DNA from: Desmodesmus armatus
Lineage: Eukaryota; Chlorophyta; Chlorophyceae; Sphaeropleales; Scenedesmaceae
Direction of reading: 5' to 3'
NCBI GenBank assembly: GCA_007449985.2
Contig: VIIQ02000112.1
Span: forward strand, 1-64,000
Length of the DNA: 64,000 bases
Positions 46,440 through 57,670 of this stretch are shown one piece after another (within the stretch, counting starts at the first letter, position 1; every line of letters starts with the position of its first letter). The translations under genes and the position numbers were made by a program. The notes beneath the pieces are model-generated. The model saw only the letters and a list, made by a program, of their open reading frames with translations, did no database searches and was not told the origin of the DNA.

Positions 46440-49400
46440 ATGCCATTTAGGAGGCAGTGGTTGTCTGTACCAGATTGTGGGGTTCCATTGAGGTTTATGA
46501 TCATTTCACTAGTTGGTCGGCCGAAGGATGGCAGTGGTGGTGCGGGGTTTGTACTGGTTTCTTTGCCAAAGAGAAGGTGGAAAAGTGGGCGGCCTCCTGG
46601 TGTGCGTGGGTAAGACGATTTCGCCGGCCTTGGCTTTACTTGGAGATGCACGGGGTTCCTGACAATTGTGGGTTGCTGCTGTACATGTCTGTGGAGCGCT
46701 GGCCTGCTCAGCCTGAGCACTGAGTACGCTGATGTTCTGGCAATGTGCAGACTTTGCAGTGTGCACTGCAGGCAAGCCATGTGGTGCCTGCAAGAAAGTG
46801 CAAGATTAGTGCTTGCTGTTTACTGGATGTTTGCCTTGGAGGGTTTGTGTTGCAGTCTGTGTGCCAAAGGGGCTCTTGCTTGAGTGTTTGTTAGAGTTGG
46901 AAAAGCTGTGATTGAGGATGGGGCAGGAAGGCACGTGCCAAAGGGGCTCTTGCCCGAGTCCTGGTCAGACTTGGAAGAGCAGAGGTTGATTGTGGCGGGA
47001 AGGCACGTGCTTGATAGCTCGGCTGGGCTGCAGCCGCAGACTAAGCGTGTGTGCTTTCATCAACAGATGTCCATTTCTGCGGCCAGGCCAACAGGCTAGT
47101 CTGGTTGTAGGAACCAGTGGGGTGTGGTTTGGTGGGCTAGTGGACGAGGCCCTTTTTGAAAGCAGGGGTTTTGTTTGTCAGTGTGATTCCTTGCGTACAC
47201 ACGTGCTTGATTTGCCTACATGCCCATGCTAAGTACTGCACCAATGGTGGTGCTGCCAAGTATTGACATTCGGGTCTACCGCTATGTTGGGACCCTGGAT
47301 TGGGTGCAAGAACTGCATGCTGCTGTGATTCCAGGGTGCAAGCTGATATTTGGCTGCCCCAGTGGTTAGGTTTGCCTCAGGTGATAGGGTGCACCGAGTA
47401 TGCCTGTGTGCATCTCTTTTGTTGTTAGTTGCATTTGAAGGCCGCGCAAGGACCCAACCGCCATGACGGCCTTGTGTAGCAATGCAGAGACGTTGATGTG
47501 CGCGAGCGTTGATTGCTGCGCATGCCCGGGACTTAGTTTCGTCGCTGTGGGGTGCTGCGGAGGGTCACCAAGCGCAACACATGCTGGTGTACTACGATGG
47601 TCACTCAGATCTTTTGCTGTAGGGTCTGATTTTCAGCCTGCTGTCCTTTGGCTCATGCTGTGTTGGCCCTGCTAAGAAGCTCCCTTGCTGTATGTGCTGG
47701 TTGTAGTCCCTTGATTGGTTGGAGGGCGCTGTCGGCAGCCTGTATTCCCCAGGGCTAGTGCATGCAGCACATGGCGCTGCACAGCCGCATCATCGTGTCA
47801 GCCTTGATTTGTCAGGAGCTGGCTGCTCCTGCATGTGTACCGTTTGCACTAGAGTGAATGCTATCGCTTTATGCTTGCGATTCGCAACACAGAAGCAGCC
47901 AGCTGCAACACACTATTATGCCTTTTTAGGCAGTGTGTGCTAGTTTGTGTTGCCAGGAGCATTGCCTCAGCCTGTTGCAAGTGCTGTAGCTTGGTGGGAT
48001 GGCTTTCTGCCTCAACGAAGGCCGGCTGGCTCTTTGAAGCCGCTCCTGTTGTGACTGATCATAGAGCCTTGCTGAGTCCGCCTTTTGACACAGACAGGTG
48101 TTCTCTGCAGGTGTGCCTAAGGCAGTGGTCAGGGTCTGCGATTCAACTGCGCCTTGATCGGTGTGCATTTTGGTGGGTGACAACCCTGTACTGCAGTCCA
48201 ACGCATGCTGCTTTAGCTTTCTAGACCATCCAGCTGATGTGAATTGGCACCTGCCGCCGCTTGCAAGTTGCTGACCTGTGCTAGTATGGAAGCGTGGACC
48301 TGCAGCCCTGTGGCCGTGTCTTCATTTTGCTGATGCACTGTCCAGCTGTGTTCCCCAGAGGTTGCGGGGGGTCACAAGGCATCAAGGCATATGGGTAGTG
48401 CTCTTGACCTGGATGATGTGCCTTACTTCAGGCTTGCGCAGTTTATTTGCCGGCGCTATGTAGGTACGTATTGTTTTCGCATGCTCTGTGGATACTGGAT
48501 CAGGCCAGCGAGGCAGCTGAATCAACCTCAATCTGTGCTGCTTTGGGTGGGACTGTTTTAGCTGCTTGCCTGAGGCCGAGACACGTAGTCGCAAAGATCG
48601 AGGTTGGTGGCATTGTGGTGGCGCACTGTGTCTGCACCGTCAGATTGACACATCACCTTTGCATCAGGCTCTGGCCGTGACATGTGCGTTGCAACACCAA
48701 GTGTGTGTGCGCTGGTGTTGCGGTATGGATGCTGGTTTGCTGTGTTGAAAGTAGCTGATCACTGAAAGATGGTCCCTGATGAACGTGTGGACTTTGCCTT
48801 GAGTTGGAAGTGGGACGGGAAGTGTTGGATGTACAGTGTGTTGCCGGAGGAGGTTGCTCAGCTGTCTGTGGCGACTCACACTGTGTGTGGCTGATGCAAC
48901 CGCATCAACAAGCCCTGTTGCCCTGTTGCTATACTAAGAGTTGCGTGCAGACGTTAGTACTGTGTTTCCCTATTACTGGTCGTGCATGTGTTGGGGAGTT
49001 CAATAGCTCGTGTGTGTTGCGAGCATGCGGCTTATTTAGCTTGCAATTGGGTGCTTGTTGGTTGTGGTTGTGTGGTGAGGTAGATTCATGGTCTGTTTTG
49101 ACCATGCGGCTGCCCAGGAACCACACATGGTGCACATCCCTGATTTGCAGCTGTTGCAGGTGCTGTTGCCTGCGCCCAACCAGGCAAACTGTTGCAAGAT
49201 GTACATCACACATGTTGCAATGGCATCCACACCTGCCAAAGCACAGCGTGCCATTGGTTGATGGTCGTGGCACCAAAATAGGTTTGCTTGCACATGGTGA
49301 GCCTTGTTGAGTGATTTGCCAGCATGCATGAGAGCTTTGATTCGTGTGCAGCCAGGGACTGAATGAGATGCTGCCTGTGTGCATGTGAACGATGGCGTAC

Positions 49401-49936
49401 TTCGGCGATGGATGACGGACGGCAGCACAGTTGCATGCAGTGTTCCCAACACTCTGCTGTACCTGAAGCCGGTTGTCGCTCAGTGTTGTATGACTGATTG
49501 TTGCCCAGTGGCACCTTTGCATGCAGCTGTAACAATTTTGAAGGCTGAATGTCCAATTACTGAGATTACTGAATGTCTGTAATCTTGCCATATCAAGCTT
49601 GCATGCCTTGCCTTCCTTACTGCGAGTTCTGTGGGATGCAATACCAGACAGAGCAATGTTGACAGCCCTTGAGAGCAACATGCAAGCAGGACACCGCAGT
49701 CCCTGAGGCAGCACTGTCGGCTGTGCTGGCCGCAGGACATGCACTTGGGTACGCAGCGTGCAATGCAGGCGCAGAAGTGCAGGCGAAGAAGCAAGCATGC
49801 GCAGGCACCTAGAATCATGCCTGAATTCAGAATGCATGCAATCCATACACCCAGAGCGCAGCAGCATGCATAAACTGAAAAGCTAGCCACACCATCTGTA
49901 TGTGCTGTATGTGCTGTTGCCAGTTGGTAGTCTCAC
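46440..49936 (+). other. Gene-poor block between RRM B and the dynamin-like gene
   Basis: Mostly T/G-rich on the + strand until about 49.3 kb, then A/C-rich from 49.6 kb. A diverged tandem repeat of about 74 bp (TGCCAAAGGGGCTCTTGC) occupies about 46862-47009. I searched by eye for a P-loop or other dynamin GTPase motifs in the forward frames and found none. Isolated short ATG frames (for example from 47259 and 48771) look codon-like but match nothing I know. Confidence 0.35.
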
Positions 49937-50038
49937 CGCTATGGTCAGCACTGTGCTGCGGCTGCCGGTGTCGCTGTCAAACACAAACAGCTCCTCCGGG
50001 TCTCCCACCAATGGCAGGCACCCAGCCGGGGCGTCCAT
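49937..50038 (-). CDS. Possible first exon of an unidentified minus-strand gene
   Basis: A 34-codon frame opens at an ATG (complement of 50036-50038, context AACGCATGG) and reads through VGDPEELFVFDSDTGSRSTV to a good donor GTGAGA. No downstream exon could be paired with it. The A/C-rich + strand to its left fits minus-strand transcription. It may be real but orphaned, or chance. Confidence 0.25.
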
Positions 50039-50348
50039 GCGTTAGAAAGGTTATCGTGATCTGAAACTGATCTGTAATCTGTGCAAGTGCAAACGTCGAG
50101 GTCATAGCAGACGATATTCTTCTTTGACACTGTCGATGGGGTCGGTTGAATTCAGTAAAGCATGCGGTAGCGACAACACAACCCAGTGTAGGGTTGAGGA
50201 ACGGTTTCATCGTGAGTGTATGATTTGGAGACGTCCATAGTGTTAGTGCACACAATCAAACAATAATAACATGGTTGCGATGGTGCCGTGCTGCAGCTGA
50301 GAATGCTAAGCTGACTTGACCCCCACAGCTTCTTACGCCTTTCAGGCC

Positions 50349-53300
50349 ATGGCTGACCGAGTGGAGATACCTACGATTGCTCTGTCACAGGTACGTGCAG
50401 CTGGACTGCCTGACCAGCCCAGCCATGTGGTGACGGTGCACAGGGTGCAACAGTCCATCTGGTTCAGCTGGCATGTGCAGCAGTGCCTTGCAGTAATGCC
50501 TGCCAGCCAGTATCTAGGAGTTTGCTTCCGAGTTGGGTTGCTCTGTTTGTTCCAAACACACTCTTGGACCTGCCTGCATGGCCCTAAGGAGTGAAATGCA
50601 AGCTGTTGTGCCGTGTGCCAGTTTGGTGTTGGCGCTGCCCTGCATCGATCGAACAATCAGCCAGGTCACAGGCAGCCTGCATCTGCATCTGTCCTGTAAC
50701 ACCCTCGCTCATGCTCTGACTGTTTACACAGGTCATCGAGCGCCTGACAGAGCGTAGGATTGTAGTAGAGAAGGCAGTCAGCACACTCGGCGAGGCTCCC
50801 ACTGGCCTGAGAGATGTGTTTGAGCTGTGCAGAGGCTTCGAGAAGGCCTTCTCAAACATAGTCAATGTAAGTCCCACACTTTGACTCTGCAGCTGTCGGC
50901 GTGCCCCATGATCTTTGCAGCAGGAGTGTCTGTTCCCTCCGTTTCAGCACTGACTTGTCCTGCAACGACATGATGCCATCGTGCTGTTGATTCAGCAGCT
51001 GTCAGCATGCACACGGGCGAGGTTAGGTCAGCATTACATCATCCAGACCGTGCAGCAGGCAAACCCTTCTCGCGGCAGCTGCCTTGCATGTCAATCACAC
51101 AACACACACCTGTCCTACTACCCTCTCTACCACGCCTGCAGGAGTCGCCTGTGGCAAACAGGATCAAGGAGGCTTTCTTTTCAGAAAAGGGGCTTGCTGG
51201 CAATGTGCACAGGCTACCGTTTGACAAGCTGTTTGCACTTGAAAGCGTCAAGAAGGTGGGTCGATGCAAATGCACTCATGTCAATACGGTGAAGTTGCAG
51301 AGGCTTGTGCTGTGGAGACTGTCAGAAAGGTGACCATGAGTGATACTTCAAATATGAAACTTTCAGACTCCATGCAATCATTCCTCCAGGCTTTACTTGT
51401 GCAGTGCCATTGGCTGATTGCCGCTGGTGGACGGCTGTGTTGCCGATCTGCACCTGCCGCAGATCACCAAGACAGCAGATGGGTACCAGCCGCACATGGT
51501 GTCCCCCGAGCGTGGCCTGCAGCTGATGGCCAGCAAGGCGTTGGACAAGGTGGAGGGCCCTGTACAGGAGTGCGTGTCGCAGGTTTACACCCTGCTCATT
51601 GCAGCGGCGCGCGACGCAGCAACCGTTGCAGGAGAGCACACAGAGGCAGCCATGAACGGCAAGGTGCCGCTGAACGTGCCGGAGTTCAGGACCTTCATCA
51701 TGCCAGCCATCGTGCGGGCGCTGGACGATTGGCGCACAGAGGCTGAGAGAAGTGAGCAGAAGCAGGGGCAGGAAGGCGGTTTCGTTGAGCTGTTTCGCCA
51801 GTTGCAGGGGCGAAGCATGGCGGAGTGCAGCAGCGGCAGCAGCGGCTGCCAGGTCGACAGCAGCAATGGCGTGGGCAGCAGCGGCGATAGTGGCTGCACA
51901 TGTACACTTGAATGCAGCATGGGGGGGGTGGTGAGCACATGCCGCAAAGTTTTACAATCTCTGAGGATTTTCAGGGAGAGTCCCTTCTAGCCTTGGGGTG
52001 GTGCTCCTTCGCTCACTTTGGACACTGTTTACCAAATCAATTCATGTGTTGCGTGCAACATCATGCGGCATGTGTACCTTCGTGTCTGCCATGTGGTGTT
52101 GTGCCTGCAGTGGCCCAGATGCTGGTGGACATGGAGCGCTCCTACATCACAGCCGGCTTTTTCCGCTACACCATGATGCGCCGCTTTGAGGCCAGCCAGA
52201 GCCAGCTGGCGGTGCAGAAAGCACTCAACAAGGTGAGGTGGGGGACCAAGGGGTGCCACATGCTGGGTAACACTGGAGCGCTGTAGACGTGTGCCGCCGG
52301 CATACTGGTGGGTCGTGGTTTGCCCTGATTGTGGGGCTGAATGCAGGGACCTTGGTGCACGCCAGGCCCAGTCGCTGTTCAGTGACAGCTTTGAACAGTG
52401 CAGGGGTGCATTGCTGTTGCAGCCAGAGCACTTTGGAGCCGCTGCGCACGCTGGACCTGTGCTGACTCATTCGTTTGTAGCTGCGCCAGTGATGCTGTGT
52501 ACGTGTGTGCTACACTATGACTGTGGATGTTCTTGGCCGTTTCCACTCGTCCACCACATGCACAAGCAGGACACGGGCAAGACCAAGAAGGGCTTCATGG
52601 GCTTTGGTGGTGGCTCAGACCCAGCCCCCGTGCAGCCCTCCGGCCCCAGCAGCGACAACGTCATGACACCCAGCAGGCCCTCCAGCGGCGGTGGCACGGG
52701 CCTCAGCCTGGGCAGCTTGGCAGACCCCAACGACTACATCGCAGCCCACTTTGACAAGAAGGTCAATGAGGAGAGCGCACGGCAGTCGCTGCCTGTGGAC
52801 AGCTGGCGCTGGCAGAAGCGCTTCTTCATCTTCTCAGGTGAGGATGGCGGACACGCCAGTGGGCCTGACCAACCATATCGTCGAACAGTTGATGGTGTCT
52901 GTGCAGCATGCCTTGGTGGATAGACGGCCATGCGCTCAGCATGTTTGCCATCGGGAACCACTCTCAAAGAGCTCTGCATCAAGTAGTATCAGCGAGCGTA
53001 CTGCACCGTTGTGCTGTGCATGTCCTGCGCAGACTCCATGAAGACGCTGTACTACTTCAAGACCCCTGATGATGTGCCAAAGCCCAACGGCCTGCGCGGC
53101 CAGGTCAGCCTGGTGGACTGCATCATTGAGGACCTGGACGAGCGCGGCAACCCGCGGCCCTCCATTGGCAGCGCTAACGTGGAGCTGCAGCGCGGGGACA
53201 GGGCCTCTCTGCTGCTGCGCATCCGCTCGCTGGACCCTCGCAGGTGAGCCAACAGATCAGGGGAGTGAATGCTGCAGATGCTGTCTGTGGGCGGCTGTGC

Positions 53301-56300
53301 AGTCGTGCTGCATCGGTGTTTGGTGGGTGTGTTTTACAATTCAGGGAGGGGGCGGGTAGGGCAAGATCAAACATATTTGTCCTGCAAGGACCTTCAGCAG
53401 ATAGCAGGATGGTTGCTGCACCACCGGCCATGCTGAAACGAGGAGGGAGGGCAGTGGTGTTTTGACACTGCTGTCTACATGTGTGTGTGTGCCGCTTTCA
53501 GGCCCATCGTCAAGGACCACACCAGCCTGGTGCTGCGTGCAGAGAATGTCAGCACCAAGTATGAGTGGATCCAGCGCATGATGCGCGCAGTGGCAGCAGC
53601 AGCTGGTCCACCACCGGCGCCACCAGTAGCAGCACAGCAGCCAGCACCAGCAGCAGCACCGGCGCCACCACCAGTTGGAGCAGGTGGGGACACACCAAAT
53701 GCGAGGATGCAAGCACACTCCGTTTGCTGAAATGATCAGGCTTGGTGTGCTGTGTTGTGTTCACCTGATGACTAGGGGTGCCAACTGAGTGTAAAATCGC
53801 GCTGGGGATCACGTCAGACAGCAGTTTGAGGGGCTGTGAGGAAGACGAGGGCCTTGCATGCCTTTCCTCAAGGCATCTTTGCCGGCAGCCAGTCTCAACC
53901 CTTGTGCACTGCATGTAGCTAAACCTGTACCAGGAAGCTCCCGCAAGTTGCACGACCCTGTTGCGAAACCCATGGGTTGGTCTGCCGCGCCTGCAGATGG
54001 TGTGTCAAGCAATGGCGGCCTGCCTCCTGCAGCGTCCAGCGCGGGGGAGTACCCCGACCCAGCAGCAGACATGGGCACGCCGCAGCTCACACGCAGGGAC
54101 AGCTTTGAGGTGAGTTTGGCTATATTACTCATCGCCTGTGAAGGCCTCATGCGCATGCTTGGACAGCCCTGCATGCTTGGGGAGTGGCTTGGTAACATAT
54201 GTTTGGATGGACAGGGAGCCGTCACTGTTTCGTCAGGTTGTGTACTTTGTGCTGGTGGAGCAGTACCTGCTGTTTGAGGCACACGCATGTGAATGTCTGT
54301 TGGCTGTTCTGTTGGGGTGTATGGTTTGGATGCGCACCCTGTGTCAGCACACCAGCAGCGCCAGCCAGCAACACCTGGAGCTTTCCCCCAAGGTCCCTGC
54401 GCAGCCATGCTGGGGTGCAGTTGTCACCACAGGTGTGCCGGTTGACCCTGAAATTGGGTGTGTGGCCTGCCCTGTGTGTCCTGCAGGTGATGCAAAGCAC
54501 GCGGCTTGGCCAGGGAGCCAAGTTCTTCCGTGCTGAGGAGTGCAGGGACCAGCACGGCCGCCTGCAGCCAGCACCACCCATCGTGCTGGGGCCCATGGCA
54601 GCAGAGACCGAGCTGAACCCAGGTGGCGCAAAGCCCAAAGTTGCTGCTGCCAGCCAGGTGGGGCGCTCTGCAGTGGCTATGGCTGGATAGACAGCACGGG
54701 GACGAGCTGTGTGACAGCAGCAGGGACGCATTGGCAGTTGCTGTGTGTACTAATGTTCATGCATGTCGTTGCCCAAGGCTGTTGGCGAGCGTGCCAGGAA
54801 ATGTATTTGTTGTGCGGCATGCCTCACTGGTCCCGCCCCAGCCCAAGCCGGTGTGCTGCTGTTTCCCCCCACCCTCTGCCTGCAGAAGCTGTTGGACCTG
54901 GCCAAGAAGCCTCTGTCGGTGCAGGAGACCTGGGAGACGCGCTATGAGCAGCTCATGGAGCAGTTTGCCAGCGACATGCGCCTCTACATGGGCATGGTGA
55001 GAGCGGCTCATGGCATGTTGTGCATCCTGCTGGCTGTGCACAGTGTTGCCCACCTCCAGCCCACACATCATTCTGTGCAACCAGCTAGCCAGTGCCAGCG
55101 CAAGCGCCAGGCATACTGTTCTCAACAGCTGACTTCACCTTTGTGTGCACGTCTGCATTGGCCCACCTGTCTAGGCAAGTTTGGGCGCTGTGCGTGTCTT
55201 ACCTGTGCTGCCCCTGCCCCTGCCTGCTGCCAGGTGTGTGACACCATTGTGACCACTGTGCCCAAGAGCGTGGTGCACTGCCTGGTGCGCAAGGCAGAGA
55301 AGAACCTGCTCAACCACATGTTTGGCCATGTGCACAAGATGAGCGAAGTAGAGATCGAGCGCATGCTGCAGGTGAGAACATGCAAGAGTGCCAGCACCGC
55401 CACCATGCGGGACACCACCTTGACATCGCCTTTCGGTGATGTGGGCAACTTTGCTGTCGGCATCATGTTTGACTTGCCCGGCACTGGACTGCATGTTGTA
55501 GCTACTGTGTCAAGCTGATTGCCTCCGGTCGTCGGAATGGTTCAGGCAGGTGTCACAACCATCCTGTGCGGTCGCTGCTCACCCCGGTGTATCTACTGCA
55601 CTCACCGTGTGACCCACCTTGACTGACCCCTGGTGCATGTGCGCGTCCGCAAATGTGCTGCCGTCTTGCTCTGCAGGAGGACGTCAGCGTGACAGACAAG
55701 CGTACCGCTGTGCGCGATCTGTATGACAAGATCAAGATGGCGATTGATGACGTGCAGTACAAGCAGGAGAAGATCAAGCGCAAGGACCACGAGGGCGACA
55801 ACGTAAGGGCCAGTCATGGATTCACTGGGAACATTGTTCGCACCTCAGCTGTCCCCACCGCGCAGTGGCAGTCGGTTGCCGTGACACAGCAACGGTGCAG
55901 CGTGTGCTGGGTGCGGCAGGCCCCCAAATCGCCATGCAGCATGCAACCAGTGGGCTCAACAAGTAGAACGCCAACCCCCTTGTTGGTTATAGTTGTTTTC
56001 TTGCGTACTTTACATAGTATGCGCCCCTGTGCTGTTGTTGCTTGCTCTTGCAGGTGCTGATGGATGCCCAGGTGCTAGCGCTGGCGGTCATGACGGAGCT
56101 GCTGTCTGGCGACCAGCGGCGCCGCTACTCGGACCTCATCGACAGCCCCTTCATGCCTGCACTGCGTGCGCCGGTGCCGCTCAGCCATGTGGACAGGCCC
56201 AAGAAGCTGCCAACAGCTCCGCAGGTGAGAGGGACAATGGGGTCAGGACAAGCTGTGGGTGCTTAGTTACAAACTCGTGAGACGCCTTTGGCCTCTGCAC

Positions 56301-56589
56301 CAACTGCAGTGCAGCACAAGGCGTGGCGACCGTGGCCCTGTCACCTCAGTTCATGTAGAGCCATGCCGCCTGGCTGCATTGACTCATGCCCTCCTTTCCT
56401 GCCCTGTGGCATTGTTGTGTGCACGTGCAGGGTCTGATGGAGGCCCAGGCAGGCCTGGCGCGCACCTCCCTATCAGGGCAGCCTGCACGCCGTGCACCCA
56501 CAGCACCCGCCAGGCCAGGCGGCACTCCCAATGGAGTGCCATCGACGCCGTCGGCAGCACGGCGCGCGCCCCCACCACCTCCCAAGTAG
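50349..56589 (+). CDS. Dynamin-like protein: stalk, PH, GED and proline-rich tail; GTPase domain not found
   Basis: Fifteen exons with closed phases: 50349-50390, 50732-50866, 51142-51255, 51463-51751, 52111-52232, 52570-52837, 53033-53243, 53502-53683, 53997-54109, 54487-54657, 54886-54996, 55234-55371, 55677-55802, 56054-56224, 56431-56589; 783 residues. Residues 1-234 are dynamin stalk (MADRVEIPTIALSQ, FELCRGFEKAFSNIV, ADGYQPHMVSPERGL, LVDMERSYITAGFF). About 290-425 form a PH domain (WRWQKRFFIFS to YEWIQRMM). About 550-675 are the GTPase effector domain (VPKSVVHCLVRKAEKNLL), and the tail is Pro-rich (RRAPPPPPK). This is the DRP2/classical dynamin order used in membrane scission. MADR normally lies just after the GTPase domain. 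The ATG at 50349 is preceded by an acceptor-like CCCCCACAG (50319-50327) with the frame open between, so upstream GTPase exons may be missing, or the gene may encode a GTPase-less protein. Confidence 0.88.
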
Positions 56590-57670
56590 AGGTGGTGCAG
56601 CAACAGCAGCAGCATGGGTGGTGCAGTGGGTGTGCAACTGCAGGGGGCAGTGGTGGTTGGGTGACTACATCAGTGAGAGTGTGGGAGTGTGGGACTCTTG
56701 CAGTGTACTGCGAGGGGCAGTCTGCATTACATGAGGCACTGTCATCGCATCGTTGGGAATATTCTACCACTGGTTCAATGATTGTGGTTGGTGCAGGGAC
56801 TGGCTCATGCATGCAATCCATGGTTGCTGTGTGGTGCCTGCTGTGCTGTGTTGCATGATGGTGAGACAGTGCCCGGAACCGGGGAGGTAGCAAGATTTCC
56901 TGTGGAGACACTGGGAACACACAAAGATGGGAACACAGAACACAATGTAACACAATGTTGCATGATGGTGTTGCTAGCACAGCTGGCTGTGTGAGACAGC
57001 TGGTGTCCCTTAGGTGTGGTCTGGCAAACTTTGCCATGGATGGTGTTGTGTGCTGAGCCAGCATGCAACACTGTGGACGGACTGATGGCAGGTGCTTTGA
57101 GTGTCTGCACAGGCTGCCATTCAAGTGGTGTGGTGGTCAACATACGCAGGACTTGCGCAGGTGTGACATTTCAGAAGGCATAAGTCTACAAAGGGTTCAA
57201 GGAACTTGTCACTCCAGCAGCTCCCTGTGAGCAAGCTGTGCCCTGCAAGTGCTCAAAGAAGAGGCAGAATTGCTGTCAGCCCCAAGTTCACACTCACACA
57301 CACACCCTCCCGCGGAGTACTACCGGCTGGTTGCCCATGTACCGGCATGGGCTTAAAGTCAAAGTTGTTAGTTGTTATGAATGAAGACCCAACCCACAGC
57401 CAAGATTTCCATATACCACAGGACGTCATAGCAGACACTGACCCACGTCCTCGTCTGGCTGTTACAATTGCTGGTGCGCTCAACACTGGCTGGGCCAGGC
57501 GGCAGCTTCCAGATGTGGACCTTGCTGGTGGGATGGGACCACCTTGAACAGCAGTAACCTCCTTACAAAACAGTGAGCAAAACATATGCAACACCTGAAC
57601 ACCCGCCCAACCCCCTGAGAGAACACACCCCAGCTGCTGCTACCCCCTGCCACGTCCCCCTGTGCTGCTG
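56590..57670. other. Convergent interval, dynamin-like to TrpA
   Basis: Holds the 3' ends of two convergent genes and a short insertion at 56864-56955. A TTACA at about 57461 is a candidate TrpA poly(A) signal on the minus strand. No coding exon is supported. Confidence 0.5.
56849..56970 (-). mobile_element. Short (92-bp) insertion flanked by a 15-bp target duplication, copy 2 of a dispersed repeat
   Basis: TGTTGCATGATGGTG occurs exactly at 56849-56863 and 56956-56970. The 92 bp between them (56864-56955), read on the minus strand, match 14169-14248 over most of their length. A 15-bp duplication is typical of LINE-mobilised SINEs or other target-primed insertions. Confidence 0.7.

Noticed and set aside
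48929..49867. Open minus frame of 312 codons
   Set aside because: Cys/His/Arg-rich composition is what the antisense of T/G-rich DNA gives; no domain, no splice logic, and no ATG-supported start that I could justify.
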